A DNA stretch of 64,000 nt. Origin: Micromonospora sp. Llam0 (lineage in GTDB: Bacteria; Actinomycetota; Actinomycetes; Mycobacteriales; Micromonosporaceae). The notes under the pieces were generated by a model. The model was not told the origin of the DNA, did not search any database, and worked only from the letters and a program-made list of their open reading frames with translations. The DNA lies in NCBI RefSeq assembly GCF_003751085.1, contig NZ_RJJY01000002.1:2108001-2172000 (forward strand). The letters run 5' to 3'. A program made the translations under genes and the position numbers. Of the stretch, positions 23,681-31,799 are shown piece after piece. The first letter of the stretch is position 1, and the number at the start of each line of letters is the position of its first letter.

Positions 23681-24689
23681 CGCGCTGAGCGCGGGTAGCG
23701 TGGCACGCCGGCTCGGCGTGGCGGTGACCACGCTGCGCACCTGGCACCAGCGGTACGGGCTCGGCCCGACCCGGCACGTCAAGGGGCACCATCGCCGGTA
23801 CAGCCGGGAGGATCTGGCCCGGCTGGAGGTGATGCGCCGGCTCACCGCCGAAGGCGTGTCCCCGGCCGAGGCGGCGCGGTGGGCACGCGGCAACGCGGCT
23901 CCACCCGGCCCTGCCGTGGGCCGCACGGCCCGGCCACCCGGCCCTGCGCCGGGCCGGGCCGGCGGCGGGCACACCATCGCGGTCGGCACCGCCGGCCCGG
24001 CCGCCCGTGGCCTGGCCCGGGCCGCCGTACGCCTGGACGACCTGGCCATGCGGGAGATCATCGAGCGTGGGCTGCGTACCGACGGGGTGATCGCCACCTG
24101 GGACCGGGTGGTCCGCCCCGTGCTGGCCGGCGTCGGTGACCGGTACGCGGCCACCGCCGGCTTCATCGAGGTGGAGCATCTGCTGTCCCGGTGCGTCTCC
24201 GCCGCGTTCGCCTCGGTGACCGGGCCGGCCCCGGCGGCCCTGCCGGATGATCCGTCGGACCGCCCGGTCCCCGCTGCGACCGCCGCCGGCCGGGTCCGCG
24301 ACGGCGGCGGCCCCGGAGCGCTGCTCGCCTGCACCGACGAGGAGCAGCACACCCTGCCGTTGGAGGCGCTGGCCGCCGCACTCGTCGAGGTCGGCGTGGT
24401 CGCCCGGTTGCTCGGTGCCCGGGTGCCGGCGACCGCGCTGGTCGCCGCGGTCGACCGGACGGGTCCGGCCGTCGTGGTGCTCTGGTCGCACACCCCGGCG
24501 ACCGCGGATCTCGGGCAGCTGCGCGCGGCCCGATCCGGACGGCACCGTCCGGTGCTGGTCGTCGCGGTCGGGCCGGGCTGGCCGGTCACCGAGCTGCCGG
24601 ACGGGGTACGGCACTGCGCCGACCTGACCGACGCGGTCACGCTCTGCCAGTCCGCCGACCGGGCCGTCGGTCAGCAGCACGTCCCGTAG
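23670..24689 (+). CDS. MerR-type regulator with CarH/LitR-like B12-binding region
   Basis: The 339-residue protein has a MerR DNA-binding domain at residues about 5-75 (VARRLGVAVTTLRTWHQRYG, then GHHRRYSREDL). A helical bundle at about 110-180 and a Rossmann-like C-terminal domain follow, as in the adenosylcobalamin photoreceptors CarH and LitR that derepress carotenoid genes in light. In CarH the bundle has Trp-x9-Glu-His; here it is Tyr159-x9-Glu169-His170. The Glu-x-His-x2-Gly cobalamin loop appears as Glu225-Gln-His227-Thr-Leu-Pro230, keeping the axial His. Whether it still binds B12 or senses light is uncertain. The GTG start lies inside idi, and it probably represses the divergent crt promoters. 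Confidence 0.87.
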   Translation: MSDDALSAGSVARRLGVAVTTLRTWHQRYGLGPTRHVKGHHRRYSREDLARLEVMRRLTAEGVSPAEAARWARGNAAPPGPAVGRTARPPGPAPGRAGGGHTIAVGTAGPAARGLARAAVRLDDLAMREIIERGLRTDGVIATWDRVVRPVLAGVGDRYAATAGFIEVEHLLSRCVSAAFASVTGPAPAALPDDPSDRPVPAATAAGRVRDGGGPGALLACTDEEQHTLPLEALAAALVEVGVVARLLGARVPATALVAAVDRTGPAVVVLWSHTPATADLGQLRAARSGRHRPVLVVAVGPGWPVTELPDGVRHCADLTDAVTLCQSADRAVGQQHVP

Positions 24690-24844
24690 CTGTTGCCGGT
24701 ACGTCCTGTAGCTGTTCCTGGTACGGCCCGTCACCGCCGGCGGTCGGCAGTCCTGGTGTCCGATGTGCGGGGTCGAGTTGTGCGGATTGATCGACTAACG
24801 TGTGCTTCGCTCGATCTCCGTCCACCCCCTCGCCCGGAGTCGAC

Positions 24845-25747
24845 ATGTCGAAACGCACCGTGTCGAAACGTGCCATGGTAGCGGCAGGCCTGGCGGTGTT
24901 CGCGCTGCTGGTCGGCAGCGAAAGCATCGCCGCGCTGCGTGGTGCCCGGCAGGCGCCGGCGCAGGTGCCGGCCACCGCCGCTCTCGGTCCCGCGCCGGAC
25001 CGCCCGGCTCCCACCCCCGAGCCGGTGCCCTCACCCGGCCCCCGCGACCCGGTGCCGGCGCCGACGGACGACCCCGCCGACCAGCGACCCTCGGCCACCG
25101 CGACCGGCGGTACGCCTGGGGCGTCCGCCCGGCCCGCCGTCGACGAGAGCCTGTTGCAACGCCGTACCGGTGGTCGTCAGGTGGCGCTGACCTTCGACGA
25201 CGGGCCGCACCCGAAGTGGACACCGCTGGTCCTCGACGAGCTGCGGGCGGCCGGGGCGCGGGCCACGTTCTGCGTCGTCGGCGCCCAGGTGCGGCGGTAC
25301 CCGGCGCTGGTCGCCAGAATGGTCCGGGAGGGGCACACCCTGTGCAACCACACCTGGAGCCACGAGCTCGACCTCGGCTCGCAGTCGCCGGACGAGATCC
25401 GGGCCAACCTGCTGCGGACCAACAAGGAGATCCACAAGGTGGTGCCCGGCGTGCCGATCGAGCTCTTCCGGCACCCCGGCGGCCTGTGGACGCCGAAGGT
25501 GGTCACCGTGGTCGAGGAGCTGGGGATGGTCCCGCTGGACTGGGACGTCGACCCGCAGGACTGGCGCAAGCCCACCAAGGAGAAGCTGGTGTCGCAGGTC
25601 ACCGCCGAGGTTCGGCTCGGGTCGATCATCCTGCTGCACGACGGTGGTGGCGACCGGTCGGCCACCGTCGCCGCGCTCCCGGCCGTGGTCCACGAGCTGA
25701 GGCAGCGGTACGGCATCACGCTGCTCGGTGCTAGCCTTTCCCCTTGA
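24845..25747 (+). CDS. Secreted polysaccharide deacetylase (NodB homology)
   Basis: The 300-residue protein begins with a basic stretch and one hydrophobic helix (residues about 10-30), so it is secreted or membrane-anchored. A long Pro/Ala/Thr linker follows to about residue 105, then a NodB catalytic domain. The metal and catalytic residues are Asp118 and Asp119 in TFDDGPHP, and His169 and His173 in HTWSH; RHPGGLWTP and LHDGGGDRS give the remaining motifs. The likely activity is removal of N-acetyl groups from cell-wall peptidoglycan or another polymer, a common way to change lysozyme resistance. The ATG at 24845 was chosen over an upstream ATG because it starts the signal sequence. Confidence 0.92.
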   Translation: MSKRTVSKRAMVAAGLAVFALLVGSESIAALRGARQAPAQVPATAALGPAPDRPAPTPEPVPSPGPRDPVPAPTDDPADQRPSATATGGTPGASARPAVDESLLQRRTGGRQVALTFDDGPHPKWTPLVLDELRAAGARATFCVVGAQVRRYPALVARMVREGHTLCNHTWSHELDLGSQSPDEIRANLLRTNKEIHKVVPGVPIELFRHPGGLWTPKVVTVVEELGMVPLDWDVDPQDWRKPTKEKLVSQVTAEVRLGSIILLHDGGGDRSATVAALPAVVHELRQRYGITLLGASLSP

Positions 25748-25871
25748 TCCGTCCGGTTCGCCGATCTGGTTTGGTCCGGGGCATACTCGTCACGTATGCT
25801 TTCGCAAGCTTCCGGCGGGGCCGGATGGGAGCACTACCGTCGGAGTCGTGATGTGCGATGATGACGGGGCC

Positions 25872-25947
25872 GCCCTCATCGTCTAGCGGCCCAGGACGCC
25901 GCCCTTTCAAGGCGGTAGCACGGGTTCGAATCCCGTTGGGGGCACCA
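25872..25947 (+). tRNA. tRNA-Glu (anticodon TTC)
   Basis: A complete cloverleaf is readable: acceptor GCCCTCA pairing with TGGGGGC (one wobble pair), anticodon loop CTTTCAA on a CGCC/GGCG stem, T loop TTCGAAT, and an encoded CCA end at 25945-25947. It is the first of three tRNA genes. Confidence 0.95.
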
Positions 25948-25978
25948 CCGGCCGACCGACCGGCCGGAGCAACACCGA

Positions 25979-26052
25979 GGTCCTGTGGAGCAGTCGGAGT
26001 GCTCGCCGCCCTGTCAAGGCGGAGGTCGCGGGTTCAAGTCCCGTCAGGACCG
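25979..26052 (+). tRNA. tRNA-Asp (anticodon GTC)
   Basis: Acceptor GGTCCTG pairs with CAGGACC. The anticodon loop is CTGTCAA and the T loop TTCAAGT. The discriminator base is G, as expected for tRNA-Asp; CCA is not encoded. It lies 31 bases after tRNA-Glu. Confidence 0.95.
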
Positions 26053-26094
26053 CGCAACGCCGATCGCCGTGCGTTTTCTACGCGCGGCGTTGCG
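26053..26094 (+). terminator. Hairpin after tRNA-Asp
   Basis: CGCAACGCCG at 26053-26062 and CGGCGTTGCG at 26085-26094 form a ten-base stem, and the enclosed sequence can pair further (GTGCG, then CTACGC around TTTT). It probably ends the Glu-Asp tRNA transcript. Confidence 0.7.
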
Positions 26095-26163
26095 TGTTCC
26101 GGGGCCCATGGCAACCGGTTCGGCTGCTCAGCTCGCCGGACGGGTATCATGACCCCAGTACCC

Positions 26164-26237
26164 GGCCAGGTAGCTCAGTTGGTACGAGCGTCCGACTGAA
26201 AATCGGAAGGTCGGCGGTTCGACCCCGCCCCTGGCCA
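26164..26237 (+). tRNA. tRNA-Phe (anticodon GAA)
   Basis: Acceptor GGCCAGG pairs with CCTGGCC with discriminator A. The anticodon loop is CTGAAAA and the T arm GGCGG-TTCGACC-CCGCC. No CCA is encoded. No integrase or direct repeat marks it as a used attachment site. Confidence 0.95.
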
Positions 26238-26261
26238 CAAAGCCTCTCGCCGGGCTTCAGC

Positions 26262-26292
26262 AGCGCCCAATCGCCTCCTGCGGTTGGGCGCT
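26262..26292 (+). terminator. Hairpin after tRNA-Phe
   Basis: AGCGCCCAA and TTGGGCGCT form a nine-base stem around a 13-base loop, 24 bases after the tRNA. Confidence 0.7.
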
Positions 26293-26412
26293 TCGCTGTC
26301 GGGGCGGTCGCGCTCAGCGGAGATCCCATGATCCACTGCGCTCCATCGACTCGACGCGCTGACCACATGTCGGACGACGCGCAACGGATCACGTCCACGC
26401 CGGTGCTCGCTC

Positions 26413-26440
26413 TTGACATTCCGCGACGGGCCGTGAGACT
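26413..26440 (+). promoter_or_regulatory. Possible promoter of the symporter operon
   Basis: TTGACA at 26413-26418 is a consensus -35. GAGACT at 26435-26440, with a 16-base spacer, is a weak -10. It ends six bases before the ATG at 26447, so the transcript would be leaderless, which is common in actinobacteria. Confidence 0.35.
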
Positions 26441-26446
26441 GCCGGC

Positions 26447-26866
26447 ATGGCCGAACACGACGGCACCGGGCCCGCCGCGGTGCCCGCGCCCGCCGACCCG
26501 CCGCCCCGGCGGGTGCGGATCGTGCTGGGCGAGGTCGGCCGCCGCGGGGACGCCGACCGGCTGCGTACCGACCTGGCCGAGCAGACCCAGGTCGGCGAGG
26601 CGCTGGTCCGCGGCCTGGTCAGGGCGCAGCTGGCGCTGGCGATGCGGCTGGCGGTGGTGGTCGCGGTCGGCCTCGGGTCGCTGCCGATGCTGTTCGCGAT
26701 CGCCCCCGGCGTCGCCGAGATCAAGATCGTCGGCATCAACCTGCCGTGGGTGCTGCTCGGGGTGGCCGCGTTCCCGTTCCTGGTGGCGGTCGGCCTGACC
26801 TACGTCCACCTCGCCGAACGCAACGAACAGGACTTCGTCGCACTGGTCCGCCGGCCGGAACGCTGA
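26447..26866 (+). CDS. DUF485-like small membrane protein
   Basis: The 139-residue protein has a hydrophilic, Pro-rich N terminus and two transmembrane helices at about residues 64-86 and 97-118, followed by a short charged tail (YVHLAERNEQDFVALV). Proteins of this kind are encoded directly before sodium/acetate symporters and are thought to be accessory subunits. The symporter gene starts three bases after its stop, so they are one operon. Confidence 0.8.
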   Translation: MAEHDGTGPAAVPAPADPPPRRVRIVLGEVGRRGDADRLRTDLAEQTQVGEALVRGLVRAQLALAMRLAVVVAVGLGSLPMLFAIAPGVAEIKIVGINLPWVLLGVAAFPFLVAVGLTYVHLAERNEQDFVALVRRPER

Positions 26867-26869
26867 GCG

Positions 26870-28519
26870 GTGCCGATGACCAACCCGTACGTGATCCCTG
26901 CGCTGGTCGTGGTCACCCTGGTGACCGTCGCGATCGGCTTCTACGGCCTGAAGCTGGCCCGGACCACGTCCGACTTCCTGGTCGCCTCCCGTACCGTCAG
27001 CCCGTCCTGGAACGCGGCGGCGATCAGCGGCGAGTACCTGTCTGCCGCGTCGTTCCTCGGCATCGCCGGCCTGATCCTCAAGTACGGCGTCGACGTGCTC
27101 TGGTACCCGGTCGGCTTCGCCGCCGGCTACCTGGCCCTGCTGCTGTTCGTCGCGGCCCCACTGCGCCGGTCCGGGGCGTTCACCCTGCCGGACTTCTGCG
27201 AGATCCGGCTCAGCTCCCGGCGGCTGCGCCGGCTGGCCACCGTCTTCGTGATCTTCATCGGCTGGTTCTACCTGCTGCCCCAGCTGCAGGGCGCCGGGCT
27301 GACCCTGGCCACGGTCACCGGCGCCCCGTACCCGCTCGGGGCGCTGCTGGTCGGCGGGGTGGTCACCGCCAACGTCGCGCTCGGCGGCATGCGGGCGGTC
27401 ACCTTCGTGCAGGCGTTCCAGTACTGGCTCAAGTTGACCGCGCTCGCCGTACCGGCGGTCTTCCTGGCCATGCAGTGGCAGTCCGACGGACGGCCGCCGG
27501 TCAGCCCACCGGACGGGCTGACCTTCACCCAGGCGACCACCGTGGTGGTCGAACGGTCCGCGACGCTCAACTACGCCGACGGGCGGACCGAGCAGGTGAC
27601 CCCGGGCACCGAGCTGACCTTCGCCGAAGGGGACCGGGTCCCCGAGGTGTCCGGGGCCGAAGCCGACCGGGGAGCCGCCTGGCTGCTGCCCGGTGACCCG
27701 GACCGGGGCGACCAGGGGCTGTTCGCCACCTATTCGCTGATCCTGGCGACCTTCCTCGGCACGATGGGGCTGCCGCACGTACTCGTGCGGTTCTACACCA
27801 ACCCCGACGGCGCCGCCGCCCGCCGGACCACCCTGGTGGTGCTCGCCCTGGTCGGCCTGTTCTACCTCTTCCCCACCCTGTACGGGGTGCTCGGCCGGGT
27901 GTACACACCGCAGCTGCTGATGACCGGCCGCTCCGACGCGGTCGTGGTGCTGCTGCCGGAGGCGGCGCTCGGCGGCGGACTGCTCGGTCAACTGCTCGCC
28001 GCGCTGGTCGCCGCCGGGGCGTTCGCAGCCTTCCTGTCCACCTCGTCCGGGTTGCTGACCAGCGTCGCCGGGGCGGTCTCGACCGATGTGCTGCGGCGCA
28101 ACTCGGTACGCGGGTTCCGGCTGGCGACCCTGGTCGCCGGAGCGGTGCCGATGGTCCTCGCGCTGAACGTCTCCGGCCTGGACGTCTCGCAGGTCGTCGG
28201 GCTGGCGTTCGCGGTCGCCGCGTCGAGCTTCTGCCCGCTGCTGGTGCTCGGCATCTGGTGGCGTGGCCTGACCGACGCCGGTGCCGCCGCCGGCATCGTC
28301 ACCGGTGGCGGCGCCGCCGTCGGCGCGGTGCTGTGGACCGTGCTGGGTCCGCCACTGACCGGCTGGCCGGCGGTCCTGGTCGCCCAGCCGGCGGCCTGGA
28401 CGGTGCCGCTGGCGTTCGCGGTGATGATGCTGGTGTCGGTGGTCACCCGGCGGCGGCTGCCGGGTCAGGTGAACGCCCTCATGCTGCGACTGCACGCGCC
28501 GGAGAGCCTGCGCCCGTGA
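26870..28519 (+). CDS. Sodium:solute symporter (ActP/SSS family)
   Basis: The 549-residue protein has about 13 transmembrane helices and SSS-family signatures: TSDFLVASRTVSPSWNAAAISGEYLSAASFLG at the N terminus, GPHVLVRFYT-like MGLPHVLVRFYT in the middle, and GAFAAFLSTSSGLLTSVAGAVSTD toward the end. These features match acetate/pyruvate permeases of the ActP/MctC group. An unusual hydrophilic insertion of about 70 residues (residues 205-275, GRTEQVTPGTELTFAEGD) lies between two helices and probably forms an external or cytoplasmic loop. The start is GTG at 26870 or ATG at 26876. Confidence 0.9.
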   Translation: MPMTNPYVIPALVVVTLVTVAIGFYGLKLARTTSDFLVASRTVSPSWNAAAISGEYLSAASFLGIAGLILKYGVDVLWYPVGFAAGYLALLLFVAAPLRRSGAFTLPDFCEIRLSSRRLRRLATVFVIFIGWFYLLPQLQGAGLTLATVTGAPYPLGALLVGGVVTANVALGGMRAVTFVQAFQYWLKLTALAVPAVFLAMQWQSDGRPPVSPPDGLTFTQATTVVVERSATLNYADGRTEQVTPGTELTFAEGDRVPEVSGAEADRGAAWLLPGDPDRGDQGLFATYSLILATFLGTMGLPHVLVRFYTNPDGAAARRTTLVVLALVGLFYLFPTLYGVLGRVYTPQLLMTGRSDAVVVLLPEAALGGGLLGQLLAALVAAGAFAAFLSTSSGLLTSVAGAVSTDVLRRNSVRGFRLATLVAGAVPMVLALNVSGLDVSQVVGLAFAVAASSFCPLLVLGIWWRGLTDAGAAAGIVTGGGAAVGAVLWTVLGPPLTGWPAVLVAQPAAWTVPLAFAVMMLVSVVTRRRLPGQVNALMLRLHAPESLRP

Positions 28520-28565
28520 CATCCTGGGGCGGCGTCGGTGCAGCCGTCGTGCCCGGGTATGAGAG

Positions 28566-28596
28566 CCGGATCCTCCCTCAGCGGGAGCGTATCCGG
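28566..28596. terminator. Hairpin between symporter and ABC operon
   Basis: CCGGAT and ATCCGG, with inner arms CTCCC and GGGAG, form a broken 11-pair stem with a short loop. It lies 46 bases after the symporter stop and 25 bases before the ABC gene, so it probably ends the first transcript. Confidence 0.55.
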
Positions 28597-28620
28597 GGTG
28601 CCGCTGGTTACCGTCGGACC

Positions 28621-29391
28621 ATGACAGATGCTGCCCAGCCCGGCGGGCAGGCGCTCGTCCTGCGCGGCCTGGCCAAACGGTTCGACGACAAGGTCGCGGT
28701 CGCCGGGGTCGAGCTGGACGTCCCGGTCGGCTCCTTCTACGGTCTGCTCGGCCCGAACGGTGCCGGCAAGACCACCACGTTGTCGATGGCGGTCGGGCTG
28801 CTGCGGCCGGACGCCGGCCACGCCCACGTCCTCGGCCACGACGTCTGGGCCGACCCGGTGCAGGCGAAGCAACTGCTCGGCGTACTGCCGGACGGGGTGC
28901 GGCTGTTCGACCGGCTCACCGGTGCCGAACTGCTCGCGTACCACGGTCTGCTGCGCGGCATGGACCCGGCGGTGGTCGACCAGCGGGCCGGCGAACTGCT
29001 CGACGTGCTGGCGCTCGACGACGCCGGACGCACCCTGGTGGTCGACTATTCGGCGGGCATGAAGAAGAAGATCGGGCTGGCCTGTGCGTTGCTGCACGGA
29101 CCCCGGCTGCTGGTGCTCGACGAGCCGTTCGAGGCGGTCGACCCGGTCTCCGCCGCGCTGATCCGCGACATCCTGCAGCGGTACGTCGCCGGCGGCGGCA
29201 CGGTGATCTTCTCCAGCCATGTGATGGCCGTGGTCGAGCGGCTCTGCAGCCACGTGGCGATCCTCGCCGACGGAGTCATCAAAAAGGTCGGCACGTTGGA
29301 CGAGGTACGGGCCGGGCGGTCGCTGGAAGAGGTCTTCGTCGACGTCGTCGGTGGTCGCACGGCCACCGGCGAGGAACTGGCATGGCTGTGA
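28621..29391 (+). CDS. ABC transporter ATP-binding protein
   Basis: The 256-residue ATPase has Walker A GPNGAGKT at residues 44-51, Walker B LLVLDEPF, and the switch His in FSSHVM. The signature motif reads YSAGMKKKIGLA rather than LSGGQ, a variant common in drug/bacitracin-type exporters of the ABC-2 class. The last ten bases overlap the membrane subunit gene, so the two are translationally coupled. The transported compound is unknown. Confidence 0.93.
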   Translation: MTDAAQPGGQALVLRGLAKRFDDKVAVAGVELDVPVGSFYGLLGPNGAGKTTTLSMAVGLLRPDAGHAHVLGHDVWADPVQAKQLLGVLPDGVRLFDRLTGAELLAYHGLLRGMDPAVVDQRAGELLDVLALDDAGRTLVVDYSAGMKKKIGLACALLHGPRLLVLDEPFEAVDPVSAALIRDILQRYVAGGGTVIFSSHVMAVVERLCSHVAILADGVIKKVGTLDEVRAGRSLEEVFVDVVGGRTATGEELAWL

Positions 29392-31115
29392 CCGGGCCGG
29401 GAACCGGTGTGGCGGTGACCGGACCGACCGCCGGCGTGCCCGCCGTCGCCGACCGGCGCCCGGTACGGGCCCGTCACTTCGTCCGCCTCAAGCTACGGGT
29501 GATGGGCAACAACCTGCGGGGCCAGGGCTGGCGGATCGCGCTGTTCATCGGCGGGATCATCGCCGGGCTGTGGTTCGCCGGCAACGGCTTCCTGATCCTC
29601 GCCGCGCCGGGGTTCGTCGACAGCGAACAGGGCATGCTGCTGGCCGCCGGGTTCGGCGGGACCCTGCTGGTGCTCGGCTGGCTGCTGCTGCCACTGGCCT
29701 TCTTCGGGGTGGACGAGACGCTCGACCCGGCCCGGTTCGCGCTGCTGCCGCTGCGCCGACGGACCATGGTCACCGGGCTGCTGGTCACCGGACTGATCGG
29801 CGTGCCGTCGATCGCCAGCGGTCTGGCCACCCTGGGTCTGGTGCTCAGCGCGGCGCTGCTCGGCGGCCCGCTGGCCGGCGCGGTCCAACTGGTCGGGGTC
29901 GCCGCCGGCCTGCTGCTCTGCGTCCTGGGCAGCCGGGCGATCACCAGCGCGTTCGCCGGCATGCTGCGGTCACGCCGGGTGCGTGACCTGGCCGCCGTAC
30001 TGCTCGCCGTGCTGGCTGCCCTGCTCGGTCCGCTGCAACTGCTGGTCATCGGCGGGCTGGGCAGCGCCGACTGGGACCGGCTGGCTGAGGTGGCGGGGAT
30101 TCTCGGCTGGACCCCGCTGGCCGCCCCGTACACGATGGGTTTCGACGTGGTCGACGGCCGGCTCTGGGCGGTTCCGGTGAAGCTGGCGGTCACCGCCGCC
30201 ACGCTGGCCGGCCTGTACCGGTGGTGGTCGAGGTCGCTGGAGTCGGCGATGGTCGGCACCGCGAGCGGCGGCCCGGCCAGGGCGGTGGCCGCTGCGTCCG
30301 GTACCCCGGTGAGCCAGCTGTTTCCCCGGCTGCTCGCCCGGACCCCCCGCGACCGGTACGGCGCGCTGGTCGCCCGGGAGGTGCGCTACTGGTGGCGGGA
30401 CATGCGGCGGCGGGCCAACCTGATCACCGTCGCCGTGGTCGGGGTGTTCATCCCGGCGCTGATCAACGTCGGCGGTTTCAGCGCCTTCACCTACGACCCG
30501 GACGGTTCGCTGGACGTCGGACTGACCGCGTCGGCGACCAGCGTCAGCATCTCGATGCTCTTCGTCGGGGCGCTCGCCGCCGTGACCCTGGCCAACCAGT
30601 TCGGATTCGACGGCAGCGCGTACGCGGCGAACGTGATCGCCGGCGTGCCGGGCCGGCTGGAGCTACGTGCCCGGGTGGTCGGGTTCTCGGTGTACATCGT
30701 GCCGCTGCTGGTGGTGATCTCGGCCGGTCTCGGGTTGTTCCTGCGGGAACCGGGCTGGATCCCGGTCGCCGCCGGGACGCTGTTCGCCGCCTACGGTGCC
30801 GGGTTGGCGGTCAACCTGATCGTCTCGGTGGTCGGTGCCTACTCGCTGCCGGAGACGTCGAACCCGTTCGCGCTGAACAGCGGTGCCGGCGTGGCGAAGA
30901 GCCTGCTGGCGTTGGTGGCGATGGTCGCGTCGGCGGCGGCTGCGGTGCCGATCGTGCTGGCCACCGCGCTGCTCGGCGAAGTCTGGTACTGGCTGGCCCT
31001 GCCGGTCGGCGTCGGGTACGGCCTGGGCGCGGTGGTCCTCGGCCTGTACATCACCGGTGACCTGCTGGACCGACGGATGCCGGAGCTACTCGCCACGGTG
31101 ACGCCGCGCCGGTGA
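29382..31115 (+). CDS. ABC-2-like transporter membrane subunit
   Basis: The 577-residue protein has about 12 hydrophobic helices in two halves joined by a hydrophilic segment at about residues 280-350 (DRYGALVAREVRYWWRDMRRR). The YWWRDMRRR motif before the second half recurs in actinobacterial ABC-2 permeases. It partners the ATPase encoded just upstream and most likely exports a lipophilic compound or helps insert a membrane component. Its stop overlaps the GTG of the next gene (GTGA). Confidence 0.88.
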   Translation: MAVTGPGTGVAVTGPTAGVPAVADRRPVRARHFVRLKLRVMGNNLRGQGWRIALFIGGIIAGLWFAGNGFLILAAPGFVDSEQGMLLAAGFGGTLLVLGWLLLPLAFFGVDETLDPARFALLPLRRRTMVTGLLVTGLIGVPSIASGLATLGLVLSAALLGGPLAGAVQLVGVAAGLLLCVLGSRAITSAFAGMLRSRRVRDLAAVLLAVLAALLGPLQLLVIGGLGSADWDRLAEVAGILGWTPLAAPYTMGFDVVDGRLWAVPVKLAVTAATLAGLYRWWSRSLESAMVGTASGGPARAVAAASGTPVSQLFPRLLARTPRDRYGALVAREVRYWWRDMRRRANLITVAVVGVFIPALINVGGFSAFTYDPDGSLDVGLTASATSVSISMLFVGALAAVTLANQFGFDGSAYAANVIAGVPGRLELRARVVGFSVYIVPLLVVISAGLGLFLREPGWIPVAAGTLFAAYGAGLAVNLIVSVVGAYSLPETSNPFALNSGAGVAKSLLALVAMVASAAAAVPIVLATALLGEVWYWLALPVGVGYGLGAVVLGLYITGDLLDRRMPELLATVTPRR

Positions 31116-31699
31116 CTCCCGACTGGGTCACAATGTTTCACGTGAATCATCCCGAGCCAGGCGCCGAGATCCACTACCGCGACCCGTTCGCCACGGCGGG
31201 TGCGGACCGTTCGCCCGCGCGGCGGCTACGTGGCCGGCTGGCCGCGCCGGTGACACTCTGGACGGCCGGTGGCGGGTCGGCTCCGCTCGCCGGATTGACC
31301 GTGTCGTCGACCGTGCTGGCCGACGGTGACCCGCCGCGGCTGCTCGGGCTGCTCGACGAGGAGTCGCAGCTGTGGGAGGTGCTCCGTGAGTCGGGCAGGT
31401 TCGCGATGGTTCCGCTGGGCCCGGCGCATCGACAGCTCGCGGACCGGTTCGCCGGGCTGATGCCGGCACCGGGCGGACCGTTCAACGGAGCGGACTGGCA
31501 GAGCACCGAGTACGGCCCGGTCCTCGCGGAGGCGAGCGGGTGGGCGGGCTGCCGGCTCGACGACGCCCGACCGTACGGGTGGGCGATGCTGGTGGAGGCG
31601 ACCGTCGAGACGGTCACGATCAGCGACGCCGGCGACGCCGGGCCGCTGATCCACTACCGCGGCCGGTACCGGGAACTCGGCGAGCCGCGCGGCCGGTAA
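31112..31699 (+). CDS. Flavin reductase-like split-barrel protein
   Basis: The 195-residue protein resembles FMN-binding flavin reductases: RGRLAAPVTLWTAGGGSAPLAGLTVSS near the N terminus, PPRLLGLLDEESQLWEVLRESGRFAMVPLG in the middle, and PLIHYRGRYREL at the end, the place of the usual H-x-GRY. It probably reduces flavin or a small molecule. The GTG start overlaps the ABC permease stop; an in-frame ATG at 31133 is an alternative and lies within a parS-like sequence. Co-transcription with the exporter is likely. Confidence 0.8.
   Translation: MTPDWVTMFHVNHPEPGAEIHYRDPFATAGADRSPARRLRGRLAAPVTLWTAGGGSAPLAGLTVSSTVLADGDPPRLLGLLDEESQLWEVLRESGRFAMVPLGPAHRQLADRFAGLMPAPGGPFNGADWQSTEYGPVLAEASGWAGCRLDDARPYGWAMLVEATVETVTISDAGDAGPLIHYRGRYRELGEPRGR
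31134..31149. promoter_or_regulatory. parS-like sequence (ParB binding site candidate)
   Basis: TGTTTCACGTGAATCA differs from the ParB consensus TGTTTCACGTGAAACA at one of 16 bases. It lies at codons 8-13 of the flavin-reductase-like gene. parS sites may lie inside genes and cluster near oriC, and the pheA/serS/bpa content of this window suggests an origin-proximal location. Confidence 0.55.
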
Positions 31700-31799
31700 C
31701 GCGGTCCGGGCACGTCCGCAGCGGCCGGTAGCGCGCCACCCGGGCCGACCTGGGTGGCAACCGCAGCCCAGCCGGCGCACTACCACTAGGCTCGGGGGC

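Noticed and set aside
25748..25871. Specific promoter for the tRNA genes
   Set aside because: No -35/-10 pair with acceptable spacing could be chosen with confidence.
26164..26237. tRNA-Phe as an integration site for a mobile element
   Set aside because: No integrase gene, no second copy of the tRNA 3' end and no change in gene style downstream were seen.
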